Source: Saussurea involucrata
Taxonomy: Eukaryota; Streptophyta; Magnoliopsida; Asterales; Asteraceae
Assembly: GCA_033807775.1 (NCBI GenBank)
Contig: CM066317.1
Coordinates: 35,963,870-36,027,869, forward strand
Direction of reading: 5' to 3'
DNA: 64,000 bases
The notes below the pieces were generated by a model that saw only the letters and a list, made by a program, of their open reading frames with translations, searched no databases and was not told the origin of the DNA. The translations under genes and the position numbers were made by a program. Of this stretch, positions 1 to 10,573 are shown piece after piece; within the stretch, counting starts at the first letter, position 1; every line of letters begins with the position of its first letter.

Positions 1-449
1 CCCGACCGAAATCAAATCAATTGAACATTTTCCATTTGAACCCCTCCGTGTTCTTAACTTTGCCGTCCACTACGACCTACAGAGTTCATAACCTTCATGC
101 ATGACGACACAACAAATTCTAAATCATTTTACACACTTGAAAATTCGATAGATACCATAATGAAAAACAAATTGACATAAACATAGCACCTCACTGGTCA
201 AGCAAAATATAGACACAATGACCCTAATGTCACTCACATGCCACCCGAAGATAATTCACGACTTAGTCAACCGAACCAGTATTGACCTAAATAAAACGTG
301 TTTAATAAAACATTTCTAAAATGATTTAAAACCTCAGAACAAAATCAATTATACGGAGCGAGTTAATTGGCTTCCACACTCTTTTGTATGTTCAAAGTAC
401 TAATAGTCATTTTGGTTATAAAACTTTTGTGGTAAACGTTTTCGGGACT
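1..449. other. Left flank, unassigned; possibly interior of older element J
   Basis: AT-rich sequence with no long open frame and no recognisable domain. It ends at the ttcac target-site copy (450-454) that flanks element A. Because the right flank of A contains the primer site and 5' LTR of another minus-strand Ty3 element (J), this stretch may be J's interior, but nothing in it proves that. Confidence 0.35.
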
Positions 450-1029
450 TTCACTGTAACACCCTAAAAATCAGGGTAAATTTAAACCTTAATTCTAATA
501 AGGTTAAACATAAGATCTGCCAAACTTTTATACATAACAGAGAATTGACCTTGAGGATTCATATATACATCAATGCAAATTCAAAATAACCTTTTAATCT
601 AATCCTGTCAACTAAGATCAGATTAAACTAGTTATCTAGGATTTACCAAAACTCCTCACTACGGCTAACTTCTCCATTTTCACAAAAGTATGTACTCGAA
701 TGCACTCGTCCCACAACCCTTTACTTTCCCGAGCTAGAACCTGGTAAGAAAATATAATTTTAAACGATTAGGCTAACGCCTAGTGAGAACATTCGGTTTC
801 AAAATAATACTTTTAAAATCAATGTAAACAAGGCATAACAAACCTTACCATATGTATCAACATCTTACGATGACGGGGTTAAACCCGATTCCACGAATAA
901 GACTGACATCAATTCAGTCATGATATCATGTTCAAGAGCCCACTACGAATCTCTACGGATTCTAGATTAATGCTCATATCCAAGAAATCACAATTACACA
1001 TGTCAATTTCTTGGAAAGGAAGTAGAGAT

Positions 1030-1205
1030 TACAATTAAGCCATGCCTATCTCTTTCCTTCCTTAGAAATCGGGAATTACGATTAGTCCACGCCTATCCCA
1101 CGATTTCTCATCAATGTGAAATAGGAATTACGATTAATCCACGCCTATTCCTCGTTTATCATACACACTGGAATTACGATTAGTCCACGCCTATTCCATG
1201 TGTTC
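1030..1205. repeat. Diverged tandem repeat in A LTR, about 55-bp unit, 4 copies
   Basis: The word gaattacgattagtccacgc recurs with small changes, each time followed by cctatt or cctatc. Four units are visible here. The matching part of the other LTR (about 14230-14455) has five, with one extra unit at about 14352-14405. Confidence 0.8.
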
Positions 1206-1567
1206 ATAAAAACTAGTGCCTATGGATCCATTACACTTATTTGTACTCGTGCCGGTTATTGCTTAATATAAATCATTTTCAAATAGCGTTAATGAAGTTA
1301 TGCAAAAACCCTTAATTTCAAGATAACCAATTTTGCTTCGTATCAAAATTCATTACCATAAATTGAAATACATTTATAAAAAGGTAAGGTAAGAATGAAC
1401 TCACCTGACAGCAATAACGTCACTCTTATTTTACTTCTTAAAGTTGTAAGGATTTCCGTCACCAAACTTCACAAAATCTGAAATACCAAAATACATATTG
1501 TACTGGTATTAATCTACTGTACAGGACCCTTAAAGACTAAGAATCCAAAATAATCAAAATTCTCGAC

Positions 1568-1810
1568 ACTTATCGCAACCCACTAATTGCGATAACACTT
1601 GTCGCAACCTACTACTTGCGACACAATACTTATCGCAACCCATTGTTGCGATATCCCCATCTTATCGCAACCAACTGTTGCAATATAACATCTTATCGCA
1701 ACCAACTGTTGCGACATAATTCTTATCGCAACCAACTGGTTGCGATACACTTTTTTATCGCAACTCACTGTTGCGACAATCATCTTTGTCGCAACTTGCA
1801 TCTTTATAGC
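1568..1810. repeat. Cluster of TATCGCAACC / TTGCGATA inverted words in A LTR
   Basis: About eight copies of tatcgcaacc or tcgcaacc alternate with ttgcgata or ttgcgaca at roughly 20-35 bp spacing, so most units can fold as small stem-loops. The array is repeated in the other LTR at about 14845-15090. The small open frames across it on both strands are repeat artefacts. Confidence 0.8.
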
Positions 1811-2445
1811 AACTAACTACATTCATCTTTGTCTCAGCTAACTGTAAACGTATTTAAGCCAGAAATCTTACTTTTAAGCCATAATAATTTCTATAAAAGT
1901 GCAGATATGCTTAATATCATCAGTAGAAGAGACCTATGAACTTAGATTTTCCATATCTTTCAAAAACATCATAACCCAAAATATAACCCAATAGAAAACT
2001 TCATAAACATGAGAGAGCTAATTCAAGTGAAGATCATACCTTTGTTTTCACCAGATTGTATTCTCAATTTCCAGCTAAAAATCTGCTTTTCTTCTTCTTC
2101 TTCTTTAGGTTCTCTCTCTCTCTTTGTACGATACACACACACACACACACCAAACTAAAAGTGAAGAAATATCTCATTCATCCACATATGTTTGGTGAAT
2201 GAGGCGGTGGTGGTGGTGGATATTTCACCACTTAAGCAAACAGCCCCCTCTACTTTCATCATTTGACAATTTCCACCCTCCAACTTATAAATTAAAATTA
2301 AAGTTTACCCCTTAACTTATAACTCCGTAAAACAAATAACGTAACTAACTCGGGGATAAACTCTAAAATTAATCTATCAAATAATTATACTCAAATTATT
2401 CAATAAACCAAACGTAACACTTTATATAAAAATCGAGATGTTACA

Positions 2446-2462
2446 ATACTCCCCAACTTGAA
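2446..2462 (-). other. Element A polypurine tract
   Basis: Read leftward, caagttggggagtat directly abuts the 3' LTR. It is purine-rich and in the expected place for priming plus-strand DNA synthesis. Confidence 0.75.
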
Positions 2463-2487
2463 AATGATTTCGTCCCCGAAATCAAAG

Positions 2488-3171
2488 CTAGGTAAACAAG
2501 TGAGGATATCTAATCTTCATATCCTCTTCTGACTCTAACGTCACATTAGCACCTCGATGATGTTTCCATTGTACCTTTAACATAACTACATCCTTATTAT
2601 TACGTAACTTTTTAACCGATCTTTCTAAAATCGCTTCCGGTTCTTCTACACAACGACTCTTTTCATCCACTCTTACGTCAGTAAGTGGAATCACATCATT
2701 CTCTTCGGCTAAACATTTCTGAAGATAGCAATCATGAAAGGTATTGTGGATTCCTTCCAATTCAGGTGGAAGATCCAACTGATATGCTTGCAATCTAATT
2801 CTCTTGGTTATGGTGAAAGGTCCTAGAAAACAAGGACTCAACTTTCCACGTTTACCAAACCTTATCACACCTTTCCATGGGGATATTTTAAGCATCACGC
2901 GCTCCCCAACTTGGAATTCTTTTGGTTTTCTTTTCGGATCAGCATAACTCTTTTGTCGATCTTGAGCTGCTTTCATATGCTTCCGAATTTCTTTTACTTT
3001 ATCAGCCGTTTGTTGCACAAGTTCAGGACCAGCAAATTGCTTTTCTCCAGCTTCTAACCAACACACCGGAGTTCTACATTTCCGACCATACAAAGCTTTG
3101 AAAGGTGTTCTTCTGATACTGGAATGATAACTATTGTTATACGCAAATTCTACTAACGGTAGATGCGTATC
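2488..3171 (-). pseudogene. A pol, integrase C-terminus and chromodomain-like tail
   Basis: Read leftward this continues the integrase frame past a stop at 3172-3174. It contains the GRKCRTPVCW motif that follows the integrase core in plant Ty3 pol, then a basic linker (KRKPKEFQVGERVMLKIS), the LGPFTI segment, and a tail with EEPEAILERSVKKL and YPHLF. That tail resembles the diverged chromodomain of Tekay-type elements, thought to guide integration to heterochromatin. It is about 200 residues, a normal length for this part. It stays in phase with the upstream piece, so only the single stop breaks it. Confidence 0.85.
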
Positions 3172-4355
3172 TCAATTACCTCCAAAGTCTAATACACACG
3201 ACCTGAGCATATCTTCCAAAGTTTGAATGGTTCTTTCACTTTGCCCGTCCGTTTGTGGATGATAAGCAGTGCTTAGATTGACCCTCGTACCCAATTCTTC
3301 TTGTAGTGACTGCCAAAACCTCGAGGTAAACCGACTATCACGATCAGAAACTATAGACATCGGTATACCATTCCTCGACAACACTTCATCAATATAAAGC
3401 TTCGCCAATTTATCTATTGGTGATGCTTCTTTCATTGCCAAAAAGTTAGCACTCTTGGTCAATCGATCCACGATTACCGATATAGTGTCGTTACCCTTTT
3501 GCGTCCTTGGTAACTTCGTCACAAAATCCATGGTAATCTTTTCCCACATCCATTCCGAAATTTCCAAAGACTGAAAAATTCCATAAGGCTTTTGATGTTC
3601 GGCTTTTACTAACGAGCAAGTTGTACACTTTTCTACTATTCGTGCCACATCTACTTTCATAGCTGGCCACCAATAGTGTAACTTCAGATCCCTATACATC
3701 TTAGTACTTCCAGGATGTATAGAATACTTAGATTTATAAGCGTCTTCGAGAATCAACTCTCGATTTCCTCCAACCTTTGGCACCCAAACACGACCTTGGA
3801 ACAGTTTAATTCCACGGTTATCTTCAGTCAGTTGAAGATGTTGCTTGCTCATGACTTCATCTTTCAGATTTTCTTCAAATAAAGCTTCCGCTTGTGCCTC
3901 TTTTATCCTTTCAACTAAACTTGATGTCACGTCAATCCTGGCATTAGTTAATTTCAAACACCCACTGTATTCTTTTCTACTTAAAGCATCGGCTACAACA
4001 TTTGCCTTACCGGGATGGTAATGCAATTCACAATCATAATCTTTATGTAATTCTAACCAGCGTCGCTGCCTCATATTCAACTCTTTCTGATCAAAGACGT
4101 GTTTCAAGCTCTTATGATCAGTATAAAGAGTGCACTTCGTTCCATACAGATAATGTCGCCATAGCTTTAATGCAAACACGACCGCTGCTAATTCCAAATC
4201 GTGGGTAGGGTAATTCTTCTCATGTTCTTTAAGTTGTCTTGATGCGTAAGCAAACACCTTGCCTCGTTGCATCAATACACACCCCAAACCCATCTTTGAT
4301 GCGTCACTATACACAACTAGATCTTCTGTTCCTTCCGATAGTGCAAGAATAGGAG
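3172..4355 (-). pseudogene. A pol, RNase H and integrase core
   Basis: Resumes the A pol frame left of copia element I. RNase H begins at [15 protein letters not shown], includes [11 protein letters not shown], and ends at the DALSRKE motif. The integrase zinc-binding region (with CTTC) and the catalytic core follow, with [15 protein letters not shown] and [11 protein letters not shown] carrying the D, D and E residues. A TGA at 3172-3174 replaces the expected Trp in the GGNWDTHLPL-type motif. Excising the 6205 bp of I plus its duplicated target keeps this piece in frame with the RT at 10574-10984. Confidence 0.87.
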
Positions 4356-5543
4356 TGTTGGGTCATCAAGATTTGAAGATGACCTCATGATCTCCTTTTA
4401 TACTTTGAAAAACATTTTATACTTAGAGAAATTTTGGATGCATGGTTCTTTGTAATGGCTTGTACAAGATATCAAATGTTTGGTGAAGTCAAAGATCAAC
4501 CAAAGTCAAGATTAAAGATTCTCTCATTGTGGAAGTGAAAGATCTTTTCTCAAACATACAAGTCATTGTTCACCGAAATTGTTCTCACAATTTCGGTGGT
4601 ATCTCCACCGAAACTTCTCTCTATTTCGGCCAAGTCTCAAAGAAGCTTTTCCCAAAGATGATGTCATATATCTCAAAGATGATGTCACATATCTCAAAGA
4701 TGTGTCACATATCCCAAATGACATTTCGGTGGGACCTCAAAGAAGCTTCAAAGATGTTTTCTCCAAAGATGTGTCACATATCCCAAGTTTCCATCGGTGG
4801 TGCTTTTCTTGAAAGAAAATCTGAGAAGCAAAAGGAGACAAAAGTGAGAGACATAATAAGACAAAATGAGAAGCAAATTCATTTTGTCTTGGAAGAAATC
4901 TTACAACCTTTCTTCGGTGGTGCATTTGTTGAAAGAGATTTTGAGAAGCAAAAGAAGACAAAAATGAGAGACATAAGAAGACAAATTGAGAAGATATTTT
5001 CTACATGGATAAAGTGACCTTCTGTCTTATTATCCATTTCCATGCAAAGCTCTTTTCTCATGCATGAGCTCTTCTGACTGTACCTTGTAAAAGGTGACAA
5101 GGACTTCACAACTTTCCAGAAGTCAACATCCTCAGCAAGTGTGAAGATGACAAGTGTCCCAAGCATTCAATGCTTGCACACTCCTTGTCACTATAAAAGG
5201 AAGAGCTCTCCATACAGAAATACACACATCTTGAGAGACTTTGAAGATTACTGTGAGCTCTTGATATTCTACGCAAACTGGAAGAATTCTCTAAGTGCAA
5301 GAATTTCCAGTTTGCTTGAAAAACTTTATAGCTTTGTTCTAAGTGTTCTTAGTTATTTTGTTGTATACTTTGTGTAAGATTGTTAGAATAGTTTATCTGT
5401 TCTTTTCCGCAACAGTCTTAAGTTTTCTATGTGTAATTCTTGTTGAAAGATTTTCAGTAAAAAGAATTAAAATTGTGAAAATTTTGAGTATTGTATTCAA
5501 CCCCCCCTTCTACAATACTTGTTATAGCCATCTGGGACTAACA
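4356..5543 (+). repeat. Element I 5' LTR (1188 bp)
   Basis: Begins tgttgggtcat, ends gggactaaca, followed at once by the primer site. The tail contains ttcaacccccccttcta, common near the end of copia LTRs of this type. The word tttcggtgg and its complement occur several times (from 4575). Confidence 0.95.
5190..5200 (+). promoter_or_regulatory. TATA box in I 5' LTR
   Basis: cactataaaagg is a good plant TATA box. Transcription would start about 30 bp downstream, leaving a plausible R-U5 of about 320 bp before the primer site. The same sequence is at about 10202-10212 in the other LTR. Confidence 0.6.
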
Positions 5544-5545
5544 AG

Positions 5546-5557
5546 TGGTATCAGAGC
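5546..5557 (+). other. Element I primer binding site (tRNA-iMet)
   Basis: tggtatcagagc starts two bases after the LTR end and is the standard complement of the 3' end of plant initiator tRNA-Met. Confidence 0.9.
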
Positions 5558-5588
5558 AGAAAGTTTAATCCCATAAACTTGATCTGCG

Positions 5589-6926
5589 ATGGCTGCCTCC
5601 TCTTCTTCAACTATTGAAAACTCTTTTCAAAATAACTTTTCTGAAAATGGCTCCATTTCAAAACCTCCTAAGTTCAATGCTAACAACTTCTCTTTGTGGA
5701 AAAGCCGCATGATGCTGTTCATGGAAGGAGTGGATACTAGATATCCAACCATTCTTCAAGAGGGACCCTTTATCCCCAGAGTTTGGGCTCGCTATGAAAC
5801 GCAGAGGCCTGGTAAAGAAACCATGGAAAAAGATAATTCTGATGATTCGTCTGATGAAGAAAAATCTGCTGCTACTGGTCGTTACATTCTTAAAAATCCT
5901 AAGAAATATACTGATGAGGAAAAACGACTTGTGTCTCTTGATTCTAAAGTTAGAACTATCATTGCTCTCTCTCTTCCTGATGAAGTGTACCACTCTCTGG
6001 TAAATCTCTCTACTGCCAAAGAGATGTGGTCCACTCTGTGTGTTTTGTATGAAGGTACAAATGAAGTTAAAAAGAGCAGAAAGATTGCTCTTGTTAGAAA
6101 TTATGAACTCTTTTCTTATGAGAAAGGAGAATCTCTCTCCAACTACTATAATCGCTTTAACAGTCTTCTTAATGACTTAAGGCTGTTAGGTAGAGTGTAT
6201 GACAATGAGGAAGTCCTGTGCAAATTTATGGACTGTCTTCCCGATTTTTGGGAAAATATCTGTACTTGTATAAAGACAACCAAGGATCTTGATCATATGC
6301 CTCTTACTGTTCTTTATGGTACTCTTTTCAACTATGAGCAGACGAAACTGCAAAGGTTTTTAAAGAACTCTTCTCTAGCTCTCCTAAGTGACTCTTCCAA
6401 AAAGACTAAGTGTTTTCCAAAAATCACCTACCCATCTGATTCTGACCATGATAGTCAAAAAGATCCCAATGATCATTCAGAAGCATATCTTAGTGATGCT
6501 AAGGATGAATGTGAGGAAACTTCAGTTGATAAATTATCTGATGAAATGGCCATGTTGGATGGGTACTCTAAATCCAAATCTCATCTCTCTTCTGGAAAAT
6601 CTAAGTTTGATAGAAATTCATCCTCTTCTCTCTCCAAACACTCTCCTTTGGATAAATCTAATGAGGAATGTTTTAACTGTGGTAAAAAGGGTCATTTTGC
6701 TTCTGAGTGTAAAAGTAGAAACCTTGAAAGACTTAGAAGTGCTTCCCACCGATTTTCCAAAAATTTCAGCCAATCTCCCTCTTCTGCAAATTTTGACCGG
6801 GCTGAAAGATACAAGGAGAAATACAAGAGAGAAAAGGAAAGAAATGAAAGACTTGTCAGAAGAGGAAAGGGTCTGCCTGCTAAATCTTATGATTTGGCAG
6901 ATGAACCCACATCTGAAAGCGAATGA
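5589..6926 (+). CDS. gag: Copia gag protein of element I (445 aa)
   Basis: Intact ORF starting 32 bp after the primer site; it uses the first ATG of the internal region. The N-terminal half has the layout of copia gag of the UBN2 type: PPKFNANNFSLWKSRM near residues 26-41, a central helical capsid-like region with AKEMWSTL and NYYNRFNSLLNDL, then an acidic, serine-rich linker. One CCHC knuckle, CFNCGKKGHFASEC, lies at about residues 361-374. The tail is basic and lysine-arginine-rich before TSESE. It should form the virus-like particle that packages the RNA. No protease or RT follows, so it is a structural-protein-only element. The frame is undamaged. Confidence 0.9.
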   Translation: MAASSSSTIENSFQNNFSENGSISKPPKFNANNFSLWKSRMMLFMEGVDTRYPTILQEGPFIPRVWARYETQRPGKETMEKDNSDDSSDEEKSAATGRYILKNPKKYTDEEKRLVSLDSKVRTIIALSLPDEVYHSLVNLSTAKEMWSTLCVLYEGTNEVKKSRKIALVRNYELFSYEKGESLSNYYNRFNSLLNDLRLLGRVYDNEEVLCKFMDCLPDFWENICTCIKTTKDLDHMPLTVLYGTLFNYEQTKLQRFLKNSSLALLSDSSKKTKCFPKITYPSDSDHDSQKDPNDHSEAYLSDAKDECEETSVDKLSDEMAMLDGYSKSKSHLSSGKSKFDRNSSSSLSKHSPLDKSNEECFNCGKKGHFASECKSRNLERLRSASHRFSKNFSQSPSSANFDRAERYKEKYKREKERNERLVRRGKGLPAKSYDLADEPTSESE

Positions 6927-8080
6927 CTCCTCAACTGCTCTTGTATCAGCTAAGTGCTTCTTCTACTCTTCACAGATACATACTATGTGTTTTATCTATC
7001 TTTTATGAATTCTCTTATTTCAAACTCTTTTGCTATGTGTCCATAATTTCTGCCATCACATCTGAAAACATAAATTTTGGAAATTTTATTTGGCTAGTCT
7101 CTGGGTGTTGTTTCTTTCTTAAAAAGAAATCCTCCAAAATTTTTCCAAAAATAACTTTATGACTTCTCATACCGATTTTCTTCTTAAATCTGTGAGTTTC
7201 AAAATGTCCAATTCAAAAGAAAGGATTTATGTACTCCCAATTTTTGAAATATGAATTCTATGTGATGCACCCCCATTCTTTGTTATCTCTTCAAAATCTT
7301 TGAGCAAAAGTTAGGAAAAATGTCAAGTTTCTAAAAGGAACTCTCTTTATAGAAAATGCTATATCTGTGGTGATATTTCTCATTTTGCCAAAGACTGTGT
7401 GAAATAAAGAATTATTCTGAGTGATATAAATTCTTTTCATTCTTTTTCTTCTAACCCAAAAGGACCCACCTTCAAAATGGGTACCTGGAAATTAAATTCT
7501 TTGTGATTGCAGATTTTGAGCTGGGCAGATGGATCTATGTGAACAAGTGAGAAAGTTGACAAAACCTTAGAATTCTTTACTCTCATGACATCATAAGCAT
7601 GTTGATGTCATTCTCATGACATCACCATCTCCAATCTCTTAAAATTCCATTTCTTTTCTAAACCTCACCACCGAAAACCATATCCCACCATACTTTACTT
7701 CCCATCATATGTTTTGCCTCCTCGATCGGTGGTACCCCTCAAATTCGGTGGAACCCTTCAAATTCGGTGGTGAAACCCTTCTAAATTCGGTACAATCCTT
7801 CAAACTCCTCGGTGGAATCCTCACACCGATCCACCACCGAGTCTACACCGACCCACACCGATTCCACACCGAATCTCCACCGATCCACCACCTCAAATCC
7901 CTCCACCGATCCACCACCTCAAATCCCTCCACCAATCCACCCACTACAAACTCTTCTACAGATGTCACCCCAAATCCTCAAACTCAATCTTTTTGGGTCA
8001 TCAAATTGGAAGATGAAATTCCAATCTTTTCTTCTCTTTGAAGATTTTCTCCATAATGTCTTAGAAGTTTTACTACTGAT
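6927..8080 (+). other. Non-coding interior of I with a zinc-knuckle relic
   Basis: No long gene. At about 7358-7399 the plus strand reads C-Y-I-C-G-D-I-S-H-F-A-K-D-C, a second CCHC knuckle outside the gag frame and followed by a stop. About 100 bp on, a short stretch reads GTWKLNSL then stop, like the end of a copia gag. These look like remnants of a longer gag from which pol was lost. From about 7670 the words ccaccga and cggtgg become frequent. Confidence 0.6.
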
Positions 8081-8084
8081 TTTC

Positions 8085-8578
8085 CACCGAAAATAGCCAA
8101 TTTTCGGTGGATTCTCCTTCATTTTCGGTGGAAAAGCAAAAAAAAAAAAAAAAAAAAAATCCTACCGATTTTCCACCGAAAATCCTACCGAAAATAGCCT
8201 ATTTTCGGTGGATTTTCCTCAATTTTCGGTGGAAAGGTAAAGGTAAAAAAAAAAAAAAAAAAAAAAAATCCTACCGATTTTCCACCGAAAATCCTACCGA
8301 AAATAGCCTATTTTCGGTGGATTTTGCTCAATTTTCGGTGGAAAGGTAAAAAAAAAAAAAAAAAAAATATCCTACCGATTTTCCACCGAAAATCCCACCG
8401 AAAATAGCCTATTTTCGGTGGATTTTGCTCAATTTTCGGTGGAAAGGTAAAAAAAAAAAAAAAAAAAAAAATCCTACCGATTTTCCACCGAAAATCCTAC
8501 CGAAAATAGCCTATTTTCGGTGGATTTTCCTCAATTTTCGGTGGAAAGGTAAAGGCAAAAAAAAAAAAAAAAAAATTG
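8085..8578 (+). repeat. Minisatellite of about 100-bp units with long poly-A tracts, about 5 copies
   Basis: Each unit holds ttttcggtgga, a poly-A run of roughly 17-23 bases, then ccgattttccaccgaaaat and an inverted partner. Poly-A runs lie near 8141-8159, 8246-8268, 8347-8367, 8451-8471 and 8556-8575. Each unit can fold through its TTTTCGGTGG / CCACCGAAAA arms. Apparent lysine-rich ORFs here are translations of the A-runs. Confidence 0.88.
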
Positions 8579-8636
8579 GTCTTGGTTCTGGCCGATCTTT
8601 TCATTTTCTCTTGGTGTTTTTCCTACGTCGGCCGCT

Positions 8637-8985
8637 GAGGGGGAGAATTCATCTGAGGGGGAGCAACATAAACCCTCAGTACTCATATACAGCGACCAAC
8701 TTGAAAAAATGAGGAAATCGACGGACCGGTCAAGGGGGAGCACTTCAGTCCGGGCGGATCTAACTGAGGGGGAGAAACACAAAGACCGTCTGATCTAACT
8801 GAGGGGGAGCAAAACAAAGACAAAGGATGCTGATGCTAAACATGAAAAGATGCCAAGATGCAACAGTTGGGCAGAAGTATCCTAAGGCTGCTGATCAAAA
8901 TGAAGAATCCTCAAGCCAGACACAAGTTTCAAAGACCGTCTGAGGGGGAGAAACACAAAGACCGTCTGATCTAACTGAGGGGGAG
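8637..8985 (+). repeat. Array of polypurine-tract-like GAGGGGGAG motifs
   Basis: gagggggag occurs at 8637-8645, 8655-8663, 8766-8774, 8801-8809, 8942-8950 and 8977-8985, with a variant (aagggggag) near 8732-8740. The real polypurine tract is at 9358-9367. Multiple polypurine-like tracts upstream of the 3' LTR are a described Sirevirus feature. Confidence 0.75.
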
Positions 8986-9108
8986 CAAAACAAAGACAAA
9001 GGATGCTGATGCTAAACATGAAAAGATGCCAAGATGCAACAGTTGGGCAGAAGTATCCTAAGGCTGCTGATCAAAATGAAGAATCCTCAAGCCAGACACA
9101 AGTTTCAA
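8764..9108 (+). repeat. Tandem duplication, 176-bp period
   Basis: The segment starting ctgagggggagaaacac at 8764 and ending caagtttcaa is repeated almost exactly from 8940 to about 9108. It carries two GAGGGGGAG motifs per copy, so the duplication itself multiplied the motif. Confidence 0.88.
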
Positions 9109-9357
9109 CTCGCCCCTCCAAAGATGCAAGTAATATTCATTCTGTTTATACTGTTTATACTTCTTTCCTTTTCCTTTCGATTATTTGTACAGCTATACCT
9201 TTTTATTTTTTCTTATATGTAAATATCATATATACATACACACACACAAAAAAAAAATGGACTGTGTGAAAAAGAACCCAAAAGAGTAAAGAAGGGTCAA
9301 CTTGCATTATTCACTGTCTTACTCATGTTTTTCTAAGTATGGATGTCATCATCAAAT

Positions 9358-9367
9358 AGGGGGAGAT
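9358..9367 (+). other. Element I polypurine tract
   Basis: taggggggagat-type purine run abutting the 3' LTR start (tgttggg) at 9368. The core ggggagat is shared with element H. Confidence 0.8.
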
Positions 9368-10555
9368 TGTTGGGTCATCAAGATTTGAAGATGACCTCAT
9401 GATCTCCTTTTATACTTTGAAAAACATTTTATACTTAGAGAAATTTTGGATGCATGGTTCTTTGTAATGGCTTGTACAAGATATCAAATGTTTGGTGAAG
9501 TCAAAGATCAACCAAAGTCAAGATTAAAGATTCTCTCATTGTGGAAGTGAAAGATCTTTTCTCAAACATACAAGTCATTGTTCACCGAAATTGTTCTCAC
9601 AATTTCGGTGGTATCTCCACCGAAACTTCTCTCTATTTCGGCCAAGTCTCAAAGAAGCTTTTCCCAAAGATGATGTCATATATCTCAAAGATGATGTCAC
9701 ATATCTCAAAGATGTGTCACATATCCCAAATGACATTTCGGTGGGACCTCAAAGAAGCTTCAAAGATGTTTTCTCCAAAGATGTGTCACATATCCCAAGT
9801 TTCCATCGGTGGTGCTTTTCTTGAAAGAAAATCTGAGAAGCAAAAGGAGACAAAAGTGAGAGACATAATAAGACAAAATGAGAAGCAAATTCATTTTGTC
9901 TTGGAAGAAATCTTACAACCTTTCTTCGGTGGTGCATTTGTTGAAAGAGATTTTGAGAAGCAAAAGAAGACAAAAATGAGAGACATAAGAAGACAAATTG
10001 AGAAGATATTTTCTACATGGATAAAGTGACCTTCTGTCTTATTATCCATTTCCATGCAAAGCTCTTTTCTCATGCATGAGCTCTTCTGACTGTACCTTGT
10101 AAAAGGTGACAAGGACTTCACAACTTTCCAGAAGTCAACATCCTCAGCAAGTGTGAAGATGACAAGTGTCCCAAGCATTCAATGCTTGCACACTCCTTGT
10201 CACTATAAAAGGAAGAGCTCTCCATACAGAAATACACACATCTTGAGAGACTTTGAAGATTACTGTGAGCTCTTGATATTCTACGCAAACTGGAAGAATT
10301 CTCTAAGTGCAAGAATTTCCAGTTTGCTTGAAAAACTTTATAGCTTTGTTCTAAGTGTTCTTAGTTATTTTGTTGTATACTTTGTGTAAGATTGTTAGAA
10401 TAGTTTATCTGTTCTTTTCCGCAACAGTCTTAAGTTTTCTATGTGTAATTCTTGTTGAAAGATTTTCAATAAAAAGAATTAAAATTGTGAAAATTTTGAG
10501 TATTGTATTCAACCCCCCCTTCTACAATACTTGTTATAGCCATCTGGGACTAACA
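9368..10555 (+). repeat. Element I 3' LTR (1188 bp)
   Basis: Same length as the 5' LTR; reading the two copies side by side I find a single base difference near the gattttcaataaaa segment. Ends gggactaaca, then the aggag target duplication. Confidence 0.95.
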
Positions 10556-10573
10556 AGGAGCTTCACATAACTT

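Larger units (their letters stand above)
455..2445 (-). repeat. Element A 3' LTR (1991 bp)
   Basis: Starts tgtaacaccc, ends gatgttaca, and matches 13645-15330 plus 61830-62233 along its length. The polypurine tract lies just to its right, so it is the 3' LTR of a minus-strand element. It is intact. It has an internal array of short repeats (about 1030-1205), a hairpin cluster (about 1568-1810) and small CT and AC microsatellites near 2108-2150. Confidence 0.92.
4356..10555 (+). mobile_element. Element I: gag-only, non-autonomous copia (Sirevirus-like), very recent
   Basis: A 6200-bp insertion flanked by aggag (4351-4355 and 10556-10560). Both LTRs are exactly 1188 bp; I find one difference (g at 5458 region, a at 10470 region, in the gattttca(g/a)taaaa context). 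It has a tRNA-Met primer site, a gag ORF, then 2.4 kb with no pol. The interior holds a zinc-knuckle relic, a minisatellite and many GAGGGGGAG tracts before the true polypurine tract. Repeated polypurine tracts and a TGTTGGG LTR start are Sirevirus-like. Mobilisation would need a partner's pol. Confidence 0.93.

Noticed and set aside
1568..1810. CRISPR-like array of short repeats in A's LTR
   Set aside because: Repeats are short, alternate in orientation, have uneven spacing and lie in a plant LTR present twice.
1583..1816. Overlapping small ORFs on both strands reading YRNQL and IATN repeats
   Set aside because: They are translations of the TATCGCAACC hairpin array.
4529..5017. 162-codon ORF in I's 5' LTR, repeated at 9541-10029
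   Set aside because: It is identical in both copies because the LTRs are. It is made of repeated cacatatc and agaagcaaaa words, lies upstream of the TATA box, and has no domain.
8107..8712. ORFs with long lysine runs
   Set aside because: They translate poly-A tracts of the minisatellite.
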